Origin: Brevundimonas sp. G8
GTDB lineage: Bacteria; Pseudomonadota; Alphaproteobacteria; Caulobacterales; Caulobacteraceae
DNA: 64,000 nt
Assembly (NCBI RefSeq): GCF_902506205.1
Contig: NZ_LR732816.1
Location: forward strand, 1,683,604-1,747,603
Direction of reading: 5' to 3'
The notes below the pieces were generated by a model that searched no databases, was not told the DNA's origin, and worked only from the letters and a program-made list of their open reading frames with translations. A program made the position numbers and the translations under genes. Shown here piece by piece: positions 37,905 to 45,759 of this stretch. Each line of letters opens with the position of its first letter. Position 1 is the first letter of the stretch.

Positions 37905-38801
37905 TCAACTCACCAACCGCAACGGCGGTGGCGCATCCAGCAGCGTCGCCAGCCCTTCGCGCCAGGTCGGATAGGCAGGCCGCCAGCCTAGCTCGGCCTT
38001 GGCCAGCGCGTTCGAGACGCGTTTGGAATCCAGGTAGAAGCGCCGCATCGCCTCGCTGACGCTGTCGTCGGTCCAATCGACCTGGGGCGGGCGGGGCAGG
38101 CCCATCCGGTCGGCGGCCCATTCCATCACCACGTCCGCGGGCGAGGGTTCGTCGTCGGTCAGATTGTAGGCCGCCCCCGGACGCGGCCGTGCCATCGAGG
38201 CGAACAGGCCCGAGACGATGTCGTCCACATGGATGCGGTTGAAGACCTGGCCCGGCTTCCTGACCAGTTTCGCCGTGCCGTCTCGCAGCCGCTCGACCAC
38301 GCTGCGTCCCGGCCCATAGAAGCCTGGCAGGCGGAAGATCTGCACCGTCAGCCCCATCCCCTGCGCCCCGTCCAGCCAGTCGCGCTCGGCCCGCACCCGG
38401 CGTGCGCCCTCCAGGGTGGCGGCGTTCAGGGGGCCGGTCTCGAACACCCAGCCCCCGGCCCGGTCGCCATAGACGGAGGTGGAGGAGACATAGCCGATCC
38501 AGTCCGGCCAGGCGTCGCCGGCCAGCGGTCCCAGGGCGCGCAACCCGGGGCAGCCGTGGGCGTCCGGCGCGGCGGTGATCAGGACCGCCGTCGCGGCCTC
38601 CAGCGCCGTCTTCAGCGCGGTCGTATCGGTCGGGTCGATAGCCGTGATCCCCTCCGCCGCCAGCGCGCGACGGCGTTCGGGATCGCGCGAGGTGGCGGTC
38701 GCCCGCCCGCCGCGCCGGATCGCCTCCAGCGCCGCCGCCCGTCCCAGATAGCCGCCGCCGAAGACCAGCAGGTTGAGGGAAGAGGGGACGTCGGTAGGCA
38801 T
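37905..38801 (-). CDS. NAD(P)-dependent epimerase / extended SDR
   Basis: A 298-residue extended short-chain dehydrogenase. The nucleotide loop is FGGGYLG near residue 14, the next sensor is TSRDPERR, the catalytic block is SSTSVYGD with Tyr, and LPGFYGPGRS follows; the usual lysine of YxxxK is not obvious. It resembles the YeeZ-like group of NAD-dependent epimerases of unknown substrate. The ATG at 38801 is eight bases after the sqdB stop codon, so the two are co-transcribed and may act on related sugar nucleotides. Confidence 0.8.
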   Translation of the reverse strand: MPTDVPSSLNLLVFGGGYLGRAAALEAIRRGGRATATSRDPERRRALAAEGITAIDPTDTTALKTALEAATAVLITAAPDAHGCPGLRALGPLAGDAWPDWIGYVSSTSVYGDRAGGWVFETGPLNAATLEGARRVRAERDWLDGAQGMGLTVQIFRLPGFYGPGRSVVERLRDGTAKLVRKPGQVFNRIHVDDIVSGLFASMARPRPGAAYNLTDDEPSPADVVMEWAADRMGLPRPPQVDWTDDSVSEAMRRFYLDSKRVSNALAKAELGWRPAYPTWREGLATLLDAPPPLRLVS

Positions 38802-38809
38802 CACGTTAC

Positions 38810-40042
38810 TCAGGCCGTCAGAACTTTGGAAAGCGGCGCGGCGACTGGCGGACGCGCCTCATTTTCCAGCGCCTCCGCCCGGCGTTGGTTCCAGGCGGAC
38901 ACGCATGGGACCCGCGTCAGATCGGCCCGGTCGGCGTAGCGGCGGGCGATCTCGGTCACCTCGTCCATCAGGCCCTGCGCCAGGGTGATCGGCTTCAGCC
39001 CCAGGTCGCGGAACTGGTCGTTGGCGACGACCAGATCGTTCTCGTCGGCCTCCTGGCGGGGGTTGGCGACATTGTGGATTTCGGCGCCGGTCTTGTCGGC
39101 GATCATGGCCGCCAGGTCGCGCACGCGCCGGCTCTCGGTCATCTGGTTCAGGATCTTGACCCGCTCGCCGCGCCTGGGCGGGTTCTTCAGCGCCAGTTCG
39201 ACGCAGCGCACCGTGTCCTGGATATGGATGAAGGCCCGCGTCTGGCCGCCTGATCCGTGCACCGTCAGCGGATAGCCGACCGCCGCCTGCATCAGGAACC
39301 GGTTCAGCACGGTGCCGTAATCGCCGTCATAGTCGAACCGGTTGATCAGCCGTTCGTCCTGCTTGGTCTCGGTCGTCTGGGTGCCCCAGACGATGCCCTG
39401 GTGCAGGTCGGTGATGCGCAGATTGTCGTTGCGAGCATAGAACTGGAACAGCAGGGCGTCCTGCGTCTTGGTCATGTGATAGATGCTGCCCGGATTGGGC
39501 GGGAACAGGATCTCCTGCTCGGCCGGGCCGTGGTCGGTGTCCACCGTCACCTTCAGATAGCCCTCGGGGATACGCAGGCCAGCGGTGCCGTAGCCATAGA
39601 CCCCCATGGTCCCCAGGTGCGCCAGATGCACGTCCAGCCCGCTCTCGACGATGGCGGCCAGCAGATGGTTGGTGGCGTTGATGTTGTTGTCGACGGTGTA
39701 GAGCTTGTGCCGCGCCGACTTCATCGAATAGGGAGCCGCGCGCTGTTCGGCGAAATGCACCACGCTGTCGGGGGCATAGTCGCGGATCAGGGCGACCAGA
39801 CGATCGAACTCCTTGCCCACCGTCATGTTGACGAAGCCGATCTCGCGGCCGGAGACTTCCTTCCACGCCTTGATCCGCTCGCCCATGGTGCGGATCGGCG
39901 TCAGCGACTGGACCTCCAGCTCGTTGTCGATGTTTCGGCGGCTCAGGTTGTCGACGATGGTCACGTCCCAACCGCTGGCCGACAGATGCAGGGCCGTGGG
40001 CCAGCCGCAGAAACCGTCGCCGCCCAGAACCAGAACACGCAT
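38810..40042 (-). CDS. sqdB: UDP-sulfoquinovose synthase
   Basis: Makes UDP-sulfoquinovose from UDP-glucose and sulfite, the head-group donor for the sulfolipid SQDG. The 410-residue extended SDR has the diagnostic N-terminus VLGGDGFCGWPTALHLS, the specific block RAAPYSMKS, the catalytic Thr in LGTMGVYGYG, and YHMTK with Tyr and Lys. SGGQTRAFIHIQDTV and the Asn/Arg C-terminal part match SQD1-type enzymes. The start MRVLVLGG at 40042 is the family's. A sulfoquinovosyl-diacylglycerol synthase is not in the window. Sulfolipid has been reported from Brevundimonas (from memory), which suits this host. Confidence 0.93.
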   Translation of the reverse strand: MRVLVLGGDGFCGWPTALHLSASGWDVTIVDNLSRRNIDNELEVQSLTPIRTMGERIKAWKEVSGREIGFVNMTVGKEFDRLVALIRDYAPDSVVHFAEQRAAPYSMKSARHKLYTVDNNINATNHLLAAIVESGLDVHLAHLGTMGVYGYGTAGLRIPEGYLKVTVDTDHGPAEQEILFPPNPGSIYHMTKTQDALLFQFYARNDNLRITDLHQGIVWGTQTTETKQDERLINRFDYDGDYGTVLNRFLMQAAVGYPLTVHGSGGQTRAFIHIQDTVRCVELALKNPPRRGERVKILNQMTESRRVRDLAAMIADKTGAEIHNVANPRQEADENDLVVANDQFRDLGLKPITLAQGLMDEVTEIARRYADRADLTRVPCVSAWNQRRAEALENEARPPVAAPLSKVLTA

Positions 40043-40396
40043 GGGATAGCCTCGTCGTCGTCTCAAAGGTCATGCCTAGCCCAGCAGGCGGGCATCGGCA
40101 AAGCGGGGCAGTTAACGAGCGCGTGCGACGCTTTGACGAATACCCCTTGGAAAGGGGCGTCGCACAGGTTAAGTCTCGCTCGTCTCCCACTCAAACGCAG
40201 CTTTACGGGCCTCAACCCGGTTGTTCGCGACTTGAGCCGATCATGACGGTCGGTCCCGAAAGGACCGGCGCACCATGCGGGCGACAAGGCATTCCGACAG
40301 TTCGACAATCGGGGATCGGCCCCGAGCGAAACGGAACCACGAAACGGACGGAACCGGCCGACGGCCTGGGCTCCATCCCTGCACACGGTAGCGCGA
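40043..40396. other. Intergenic stretch between sqdB and the DUF4167 gene
   Basis: About 350 bases between divergent genes. It must hold both promoters but I cannot name them with confidence. The one clear structure is the nested hairpin listed at 40123-40165. No RNA gene or small CDS with a ribosome site is seen. Confidence 0.5.
40123..40165. repeat. Nested inverted repeat (9-bp outer, 5-bp inner stem)
   Basis: GTGCGACGC (40123-40131) pairs perfectly with GCGTCGCAC (40157-40165); inside, CCCTT pairs with AAGGG. The structure lies between two divergent genes and could be an operator or a leader hairpin. There is no T tract. Confidence 0.5.
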
Positions 40397-41425
40397 ATGA
40401 GAGATTTCAAGGGCATGAAGCGTCAGCGCGGACGCAATCGGAACAAGGCGGGCGCGTCGAACGCCAACAGCGCCAATCCGAATCGTTCGTGGGACTCGCA
40501 AGGCCCCGAAAACATCAAGGTCCGGGGCAACGCCCAGACCGTGTACGAGCGCTATCAGCAGCTCGCCCGCGACGCCTCGTCCGGCGGCGACCGGGTGCTG
40601 GCCGAAAATTATCAGCAGCACGCCGAACACTATTACCGCGTCCTGCGCGCGCTTCAGCCGCAACGGTCCTTCTCGGACATCGCCGCGCGCGAACAGTCGA
40701 ACCAGGGCTTCGACATCGATTTCGAGGATGAATCCGGGGCCCAGGCCGCCGCCTTCGTCGCCGCCCAGCAGGCCGCCGACCGCCAGGTTCAGGAAGCTGC
40801 CGAGCGCAGCGAGCAGAACCAGAACCGCGATCAGAACCGCGATCGGGACTACAACCGCGATCGCGACCAGACGCAGAACCGTGATCGGGACCGTGACCAG
40901 AATCGCGACCGTGACCGCGACCAAAATCGTGACCGCGATCAGAACCGCGACCAGACCCAGAACCGTGACGCCCAACCGCCTCGCGAACCGCGAGAGCCCC
41001 GCGAGCCGCGCGAGGGTGAAGAAGTCCGCGCCGATGGCGAGGGCGGTCGCCGCGAGAGCCGTCGCGAACGCTGGGAGCGTCGCCGCGAGGAACGCAACCG
41101 TCGCTTCGACGGCCAGGAAGGCGAAGGCGCCGACACCTCCGCTCACGCCGAGGCCGAAACCGTCACAGAGACGCCCGTCGTCGAGGCGCCCGTTGTCGAG
41201 AGCAAGGTCGAAACGCCCGCCGTCGAGGACCGTCCCGCCCGCCGTCCGCGCCGCACCGCCGCCGCCATCGCTGCGGACGAAGGCGACGCCCCGACGGCCC
41301 TGCCGGGCTTCCTGACCCGCGCCCCCGCTTCGGTCGCTGCTGCTCCAGAAGCCGAAGGCGAGGCGGCCCCGCGTCGTCGCGCCCCGCGTCGCAAGCCGGA
41401 AGCCGCCGCGACCAGCGAAGATTAA
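40397..41425 (+). CDS. DUF4167-domain protein with long disordered repeat tail
   Basis: A 342-residue protein. Its folded part is only the first 90 residues, the DUF4167 domain (QRGRNRNKAG, VRGNAQTVYERYQQLARDA, AENYQQHAEHYYRVL). The Arg- and Asn-rich start suggests nucleic-acid binding. From about residue 135 to 195 there is a run of NRD/RDQ-type repeats, and beyond that Arg/Glu and Ala/Pro-rich sequence with no fold. The family is conserved in alphaproteobacteria with unknown role; RNA-binding is plausible. The start MRDFKGMKRQRGRN is the usual one. Confidence 0.88.
   Translation: MRDFKGMKRQRGRNRNKAGASNANSANPNRSWDSQGPENIKVRGNAQTVYERYQQLARDASSGGDRVLAENYQQHAEHYYRVLRALQPQRSFSDIAAREQSNQGFDIDFEDESGAQAAAFVAAQQAADRQVQEAAERSEQNQNRDQNRDRDYNRDRDQTQNRDRDRDQNRDRDRDQNRDRDQNRDQTQNRDAQPPREPREPREPREGEEVRADGEGGRRESRRERWERRREERNRRFDGQEGEGADTSAHAEAETVTETPVVEAPVVESKVETPAVEDRPARRPRRTAAAIAADEGDAPTALPGFLTRAPASVAAAPEAEGEAAPRRRAPRRKPEAAATSED
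40820..40975 (+). repeat. Short tandem repeats coding NRDRDQ-type units
   Basis: Within the DUF4167 gene, units of roughly 12-18 bases such as CAGAACCGCGATCGG recur with small changes and encode alternating Asn-Arg-Asp / Arg-Asp-Gln. Such tracts change length easily by slippage. Confidence 0.8.
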
Positions 41426-41494
41426 AACAACTCAAGCGAGCGTGTTTACCTGAACGCAACTCCTGCGTGCCATCTTGGCGCGTAGGAGGGCGTC

Positions 41495-42805
41495 ATGGAT
41501 ATCGTCTTGCTTGTCTTGTCCCTGGCCCTGGCCGGGACCTGCGCGGGAATATGGCTCTGGCTTCAGGCGCACGCGGTCGCGGTGCGTCTGCGCCGTGAGA
41601 ACGACCGGCTCGAAACCCGCATCGTGCAACAGACCCAGGCCCTGCGTCGCGCTCTGACGACCGCCGAAGCGCAGGTCGAACGCCTGACCGCCGAGGACCG
41701 CACCAAGGGCGAGGTGATGCAGGCCCTGGGGCGCGAACTGCGCACCCCCCTGACCACCGTCATGGGCTTTCCCCAACTGCTGCGCATCAACGCCGAGGCC
41801 GATCCCCTGACCGCGCGCCAGTCCCAGGCCGTGCGCCAGATCGAGGCGGCGGGCGCGGTGCTTCTGGCCCTGGTCGAGGAGGCGGACGCCTTCATGACCT
41901 CGGGCGACGCCGGCGCCTCGCCCTCCATCCACCGTGTCGATCTGCGCCTGGCCCTGCGTCAGGTCTGCGACGGGGTCGAGCCCCAGGCGCGCGAGGCGGG
42001 CGTCACCCTGGCCTGTCCGCCGCCGGCGTCGGGCCTGTGCGTCATGGCCGATCCCGGCCAGGTCCGCCGCATCCTGCGTCGTCTGGTCGAGAACGCCCTG
42101 CGCCATTCGCCGGGCGGCGGGACCGTCCGCATGGAGATGAGGCGCGACGATTCACAGGTCATCGTCGCCATCCATGACGCCGGCGCGACCCCGACGCGCG
42201 AAGGGTCCGACCGCCTGTTTCACCCCCTGGACGGCCAGGACGCGCGCGGCGGCACCACCCTGGGCGTCGCCTCGATTCAGCGCCTGGCCGAGCGGATGGG
42301 CGGCGCCATCGCCCAGCAGCGCGAACCCTGGGGCGGGACCGTCTTCTCGCTCAGCCTGCCTGCGGTAGGCGCGCGGTCCGTCTCGAGCCCGAAACCGGCG
42401 GTGGTGCTCTATGTCGAGGACAACCCCGCCAACATCGCCCTGATGCGCCAGGCGGCTGCGGGCCTGGGTCTGACCCTGCACGCGGCGACGACGGGGCCGG
42501 AGGGACTGGAACTGGCTCGTGCGCTGCGGCCCGACGTCATCCTGCTGGATATTGGCCTGCCGGACATGGACGGCTATGAGGTCAAGGCGCGGCTGGACGC
42601 CGATCCGATGACGCGCCACGTGCCCGTCCTGGCCCTGACCGCGGCCGTTTCGCCCCAGGACCGCACGCGCGGCGCCGCCGCCGGCTTCGACGCCTGGCTG
42701 GCCAAGCCGCTGGACCTGACCGCCCTGGCGGCCGCGTTGAACGACGTGCTGGGCAGCGCGCCCGCGACCGGCGGTCTTGACGCCGACCGGCGTCAGAGGG
42801 CCTAA
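41495..42805 (+). CDS. Degenerate hybrid histidine kinase with intact receiver domain
   Basis: A 436-residue membrane-anchored protein: one helix (residues 4-26), a coiled coil (30-70), a kinase core and a receiver. The normal H-box S-H-E-L-R-T-P-L reads G-R-E-L-R-T-P-L here, so Arg80 replaces the phospho-acceptor His. The ATPase keeps an N-box (ENALRHSPGGG), but the G1 box reads HDAGATP and the G2 box TTLGVASI in place of G-x-G-L-G-L. Autophosphorylation at the usual His is therefore impossible and ATP binding is doubtful. The receiver keeps Asp309, Asp352 (LLDIGLPDMDG) and Lys404, so it could accept phosphate from another kinase. Confidence 0.85.
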   Translation: MDIVLLVLSLALAGTCAGIWLWLQAHAVAVRLRRENDRLETRIVQQTQALRRALTTAEAQVERLTAEDRTKGEVMQALGRELRTPLTTVMGFPQLLRINAEADPLTARQSQAVRQIEAAGAVLLALVEEADAFMTSGDAGASPSIHRVDLRLALRQVCDGVEPQAREAGVTLACPPPASGLCVMADPGQVRRILRRLVENALRHSPGGGTVRMEMRRDDSQVIVAIHDAGATPTREGSDRLFHPLDGQDARGGTTLGVASIQRLAERMGGAIAQQREPWGGTVFSLSLPAVGARSVSSPKPAVVLYVEDNPANIALMRQAAAGLGLTLHAATTGPEGLELARALRPDVILLDIGLPDMDGYEVKARLDADPMTRHVPVLALTAAVSPQDRTRGAAAGFDAWLAKPLDLTALAAALNDVLGSAPATGGLDADRRQRA

Positions 42806-42848
42806 GGAGCCACTTCGCCCGCAAGGTCGCCCCCAAAGGGAAGCGTTG

Positions 42849-43538
42849 ATGCGTCAGTTCGCCCGGTTCGTTTCGTCCCACCTGCTCGTTCGCCGTCTGG
42901 CGCCGCTGGTCGCCCTCTGCGCCGTCGCCGCCTGCGCCGCGACCCCGCCGCCCCCGCCGCCGCCGCCGTCGAGCGCAGGCACGGGCGCCGCCCTGATGGA
43001 CTGGCGCGGCGTCATCACCTCGGGCGACCGCGACCGCTATAACCGTGTCGACGCCGCGTGGACCCTGGCCCTGCAGCAGGCGAACCGCCAGCGCGGCTCG
43101 GGCGACCTGAACGGTCTGGGCGACCTGATCTCGCCCAAGGCCGCCCGCCCCGGCGTCACGCCGCCGCCCGGCGACTACCGCTGCCGCACCGTCAAACTGG
43201 GCTCCCAGGGCGGCGAGGATGGCCTGGGCTATGTGGTCTATGGCTGGTTCGCCTGTCGCATCGAACAGACGCCGCGCGGGCTGAAGTTCTCCAAACTGAC
43301 CGGCTCCCAGCGCCCTTCGGGCCTGCTGTTTCCCGAGAACGACCGGCACATGGTCCTGCTCGGCTCCATGGCCCTGGCCCAGGAGCCCGCCGCTAACTCT
43401 TACGGCCGCAACGCCGACCGCGACCTGGTCGCCGTGCTGGAACGCATCGGCGAGGCCCGCTGGCGCCTGGTCCTGCCCTGGCCCCAGAACGAGTCCAATC
43501 TCGACCTGATCGAACTGGTCCCGGCGCCGCGAAGCTGA
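42849..43538 (+). CDS. DUF4893 protein, first of a tandem pair
   Basis: An exported 229-residue protein. The long N-terminal signal ends at a Cys in AACAATP, a possible lipobox, followed by eight prolines. The mature domain has DRYNRVDAAW, GDYRCRTVKLG, FACRIEQTPRGLKFSKLTGSQRPSG and ARWRLVLPWPQNES, features I associate with DUF4893. The paired cysteines (CRTVK and FACRI) are shared with the next protein and may form a disulfide. The start at 42849 keeps the signal. It is probably in the outer membrane or periplasm; function is unknown. Confidence 0.75.
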   Translation: MRQFARFVSSHLLVRRLAPLVALCAVAACAATPPPPPPPPSSAGTGAALMDWRGVITSGDRDRYNRVDAAWTLALQQANRQRGSGDLNGLGDLISPKAARPGVTPPPGDYRCRTVKLGSQGGEDGLGYVVYGWFACRIEQTPRGLKFSKLTGSQRPSGLLFPENDRHMVLLGSMALAQEPAANSYGRNADRDLVAVLERIGEARWRLVLPWPQNESNLDLIELVPAPRS

Positions 43539-43599
43539 CGGCGCGCTGAACCGGGCGGCGGCTGGGCCGTTTGCATCTCCGCAACCGATGGAGACGCTC

Positions 43600-44337
43600 A
43601 TGCGCCGCACCCCTCTGGCCGTTCTGGCCCTGATGACCACCACGGCCCTGGCGGCCTGTGGCGATGACCGCCCCGCCAGTCCCGCCGAGACGTCGCCCGC
43701 TGTGACCGAGCCGGCCGCAGCGCCGGCTCAGGAGGGGCCCGAGGCCGCACCAATGCCGCAGCAGGAGGCTTCGACTAGCGGGATCCAGGGCGGGACCGAC
43801 AGCTGGCACCAGGTCGCCAATACGGCAGACGCCAGCCTGCTGGGCCGGCTGGACCAGGCCTGGCGTCTGGGGCGCGCTGAGGCGGAAGACGGCGGGTTCG
43901 CGCGTCAGGTTGAGGCGTTGGGTCCGCTGGCAGATCCGAACGCGGCGCAGACGGGCCGCATCCAGCCGGGGCCGGGGACCTATCGCTGTCGCACCATCAA
44001 GATGGGCCGCCGCGTCGAGGGCCAGGGGCTGGCCTATGTCGAATATCCCTGGTTCGCCTGTTCGGTCGAACTGACGCCGGGCGGCGATCTGGTCCTGACC
44101 AAGACAAGCGGATCGCAGCGCACGCGCGGCCTGATCTATCCCGACACCGACCGCCGCGCCGTCTATGTCGGCGCCCAGGCCTGGGGCGCCGACGAAAAGA
44201 CCTTCCCCGCCTATGGCGACCAAGCGGAGCGCGATCAGGTCGGGGTCGTCGAGCGGATCGGCCAGACCCGCTGGCGCCTGGTCCTGCCCTGGCCCAAACA
44301 GGAGGCCAAGCTGGAGCTGCTGGAGATCACCCGCTAG
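43600..44337 (+). CDS. DUF4893 lipoprotein, second of a tandem pair
   Basis: A 245-residue paralogue of the preceding protein. The signal ends in the lipobox LAACGDD. A low-complexity Pro/Ala/Glu stretch follows, then the same domain: GTYRCRTIKMG, FACSVELTPGG, TSGSQRTRGLIYPDTDRR, TRWRLVLPWPKQE. ATG 43600 follows GGAGA by five bases, so I prefer it to the ATG twelve bases earlier. The pair arose by duplication. Its stop overlaps the stop of the convergent gene at 44334 (shared CTAG). Confidence 0.75.
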   Translation: MRRTPLAVLALMTTTALAACGDDRPASPAETSPAVTEPAAAPAQEGPEAAPMPQQEASTSGIQGGTDSWHQVANTADASLLGRLDQAWRLGRAEAEDGGFARQVEALGPLADPNAAQTGRIQPGPGTYRCRTIKMGRRVEGQGLAYVEYPWFACSVELTPGGDLVLTKTSGSQRTRGLIYPDTDRRAVYVGAQAWGADEKTFPAYGDQAERDQVGVVERIGQTRWRLVLPWPKQEAKLELLEITR

Positions 44338-44798
44338 CGCGCGCCGGTCGAACGGCCCAGCGCGGGGCGCATCCCTTCGGCGTGCAGGGCGCCGGAGGGG
44401 GCGATCCTGACGTTGGGCGTCTCGATCGGGCCGAAATTAGCGGTGCGGTCGTCCGGCCCAGTCCAAGTCGGGCTTTCGGCCTTGCGGTTGACGGCTTCGC
44501 GCAGGTTGTCCGTCGCGGCCTTGGCGTCGGCGCCCGGCTTGCGACGCGCCATCTCGTCGGCGACGCGGGCCACGGCCTCTGTGAGGATCGCCTTCTTCTC
44601 GCGCGCGCCGGTGTCCGGCCCGCCCTGCGCCGTGCGGACGCGGGTTCGGATATGGCGTTGCACCCGGTCGCGACGCGCCCGCAGCCGGCCGATCAGGTCG
44701 CGCAGTTCCGCCGGCGAACGCTCGCCCAACGACTTCGTCTGTTCGACCATTTCCGCCTCGTCGCGATCCAGCGCGCGCGGATTTGGGGTCTTGGACAT
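44334..44798 (-). CDS. Hypothetical charged helical protein (154 aa)
   Basis: A soluble protein, mostly charged helix: residues 10-60 alternate Glu, Arg and Leu (MVEQTKSLGERSPAELRD, IGRLRARRDRVQRH), which suggests a coiled coil. The end is Pro- and Gly-rich and likely unfolded. I do not recognise the family. The ATG at 44798 follows AGGGAGAC. It may belong to the same regulatory region as the TPR gene upstream, which lies 93 bases away on the same strand. Confidence 0.7.
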   Translation of the reverse strand: MSKTPNPRALDRDEAEMVEQTKSLGERSPAELRDLIGRLRARRDRVQRHIRTRVRTAQGGPDTGAREKKAILTEAVARVADEMARRKPGADAKAATDNLREAVNRKAESPTWTGPDDRTANFGPIETPNVRIAPSGALHAEGMRPALGRSTGAR

Positions 44799-44891
44799 GA
44801 CGGTCTCCCTTTGGATTGATGGGAAGGCAGCGTTTGTCCTGCGACGACCGTTCCGGTTTGCGACCCTGGGTCACAGGGCTTTCGCCGCCAC

Positions 44892-45758
44892 TCAGCGCGC
44901 CGTACAGTCCAGCGGCTTTGCATACTCCACGGCGCTGGGATCCAGCCGGCGCGCCTCGGCGATCTGCGTCTCGGCCTCGGCGCAGCGGCCGGTCGCGGCC
45001 AGCACTCGGGCGTAGGAGTGTCGGATCGGCGCGGCTTGCGGCAGGGTCGCCAGCGCCGCCTCGCAATAGGGCAGGCCCTCGGCCGCGCGCCCGGCCTGAT
45101 ACAGGATGAAGCAGTGGTTGTTCTGCACCCCCGCCTCGTCCGGCGACAGGGCCAGGGCGGCGCTGCTGTCGGCGACAGCGGCAGGATAGTCGCCCAGCTT
45201 GGCCATCAGACCCGCCCGGTTGGTCAGGGCGATCCCGTCGGTCGCCGGCAGGGTCATGACCTGGGCCTTGGCCGCCGCAAAGGTCGCCGCATCGCCGTCC
45301 TTCAGGATCGGCAGAATGCGGATCAGCACCTCGAACCTCAGTTGGTCGTCCACCGGCATGTCGTTGGCCGGATCGCCGGACGCGCTGACCTCGCCCTTCA
45401 GCATCCGCCACGCCAGGCCGGCGTCTTCCTGCGCCGCCTCAATGCGTCCGGCGTGGAAGTAGGTGTCCCCCCGGAAGGTGTGGAAGACGATGTCGGAGGT
45501 CACCGCCATGCCGGGCGGAACCGCCTCGTCATAAAGACCTAGGGCCTTGGCGTACTGGCCCGCCAGATAGGCCTGCGACGCCAGGTTGATCAGCGCTAAC
45601 GCCCGGACCGGCGACCCCTTGGGCGCCGCATCGGCGCAGGCCTGGACATTCATCTGCCCCGCCCCGTCCGGCCGACAGACGGCGGGAATGTCCTGAGGCG
45701 TCTGCACCTCCTGCGGCGCCAGGGACAGACCCAGGATCAGGGCGACGGCGGCGATCAC
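44892..45758 (-). CDS. Exported tetratricopeptide-repeat protein
   Basis: A 288-residue protein with a signal peptide (IAAVALILGLSLA) and at least four TPR-like helix pairs: ALALINLASQAYLAGQYAKALGLYDEA, RGDTYFHAGRIEAAQED, LTNRAGLMAKLGDYPAAVADSSAAL and HSYARVLAATGRCAEAETQIAEA. TPR proteins bind partners rather than act as enzymes. The few Cys may be disulfide-linked in the periplasm. It begins one base after the serine hydrolase gene stops, so the two share an operon. Confidence 0.82.
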   Translation of the reverse strand: MIAAVALILGLSLAPQEVQTPQDIPAVCRPDGAGQMNVQACADAAPKGSPVRALALINLASQAYLAGQYAKALGLYDEAVPPGMAVTSDIVFHTFRGDTYFHAGRIEAAQEDAGLAWRMLKGEVSASGDPANDMPVDDQLRFEVLIRILPILKDGDAATFAAAKAQVMTLPATDGIALTNRAGLMAKLGDYPAAVADSSAALALSPDEAGVQNNHCFILYQAGRAAEGLPYCEAALATLPQAAPIRHSYARVLAATGRCAEAETQIAEARRLDPSAVEYAKPLDCTAR

Positions 45759-45759
45759 C

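Noticed and set aside
40820..40975. CRISPR-like repeat array
   Set aside because: The repeats are short, contiguous, in frame and encode Asn-Arg-Asp units inside a gene; there are no spacers.
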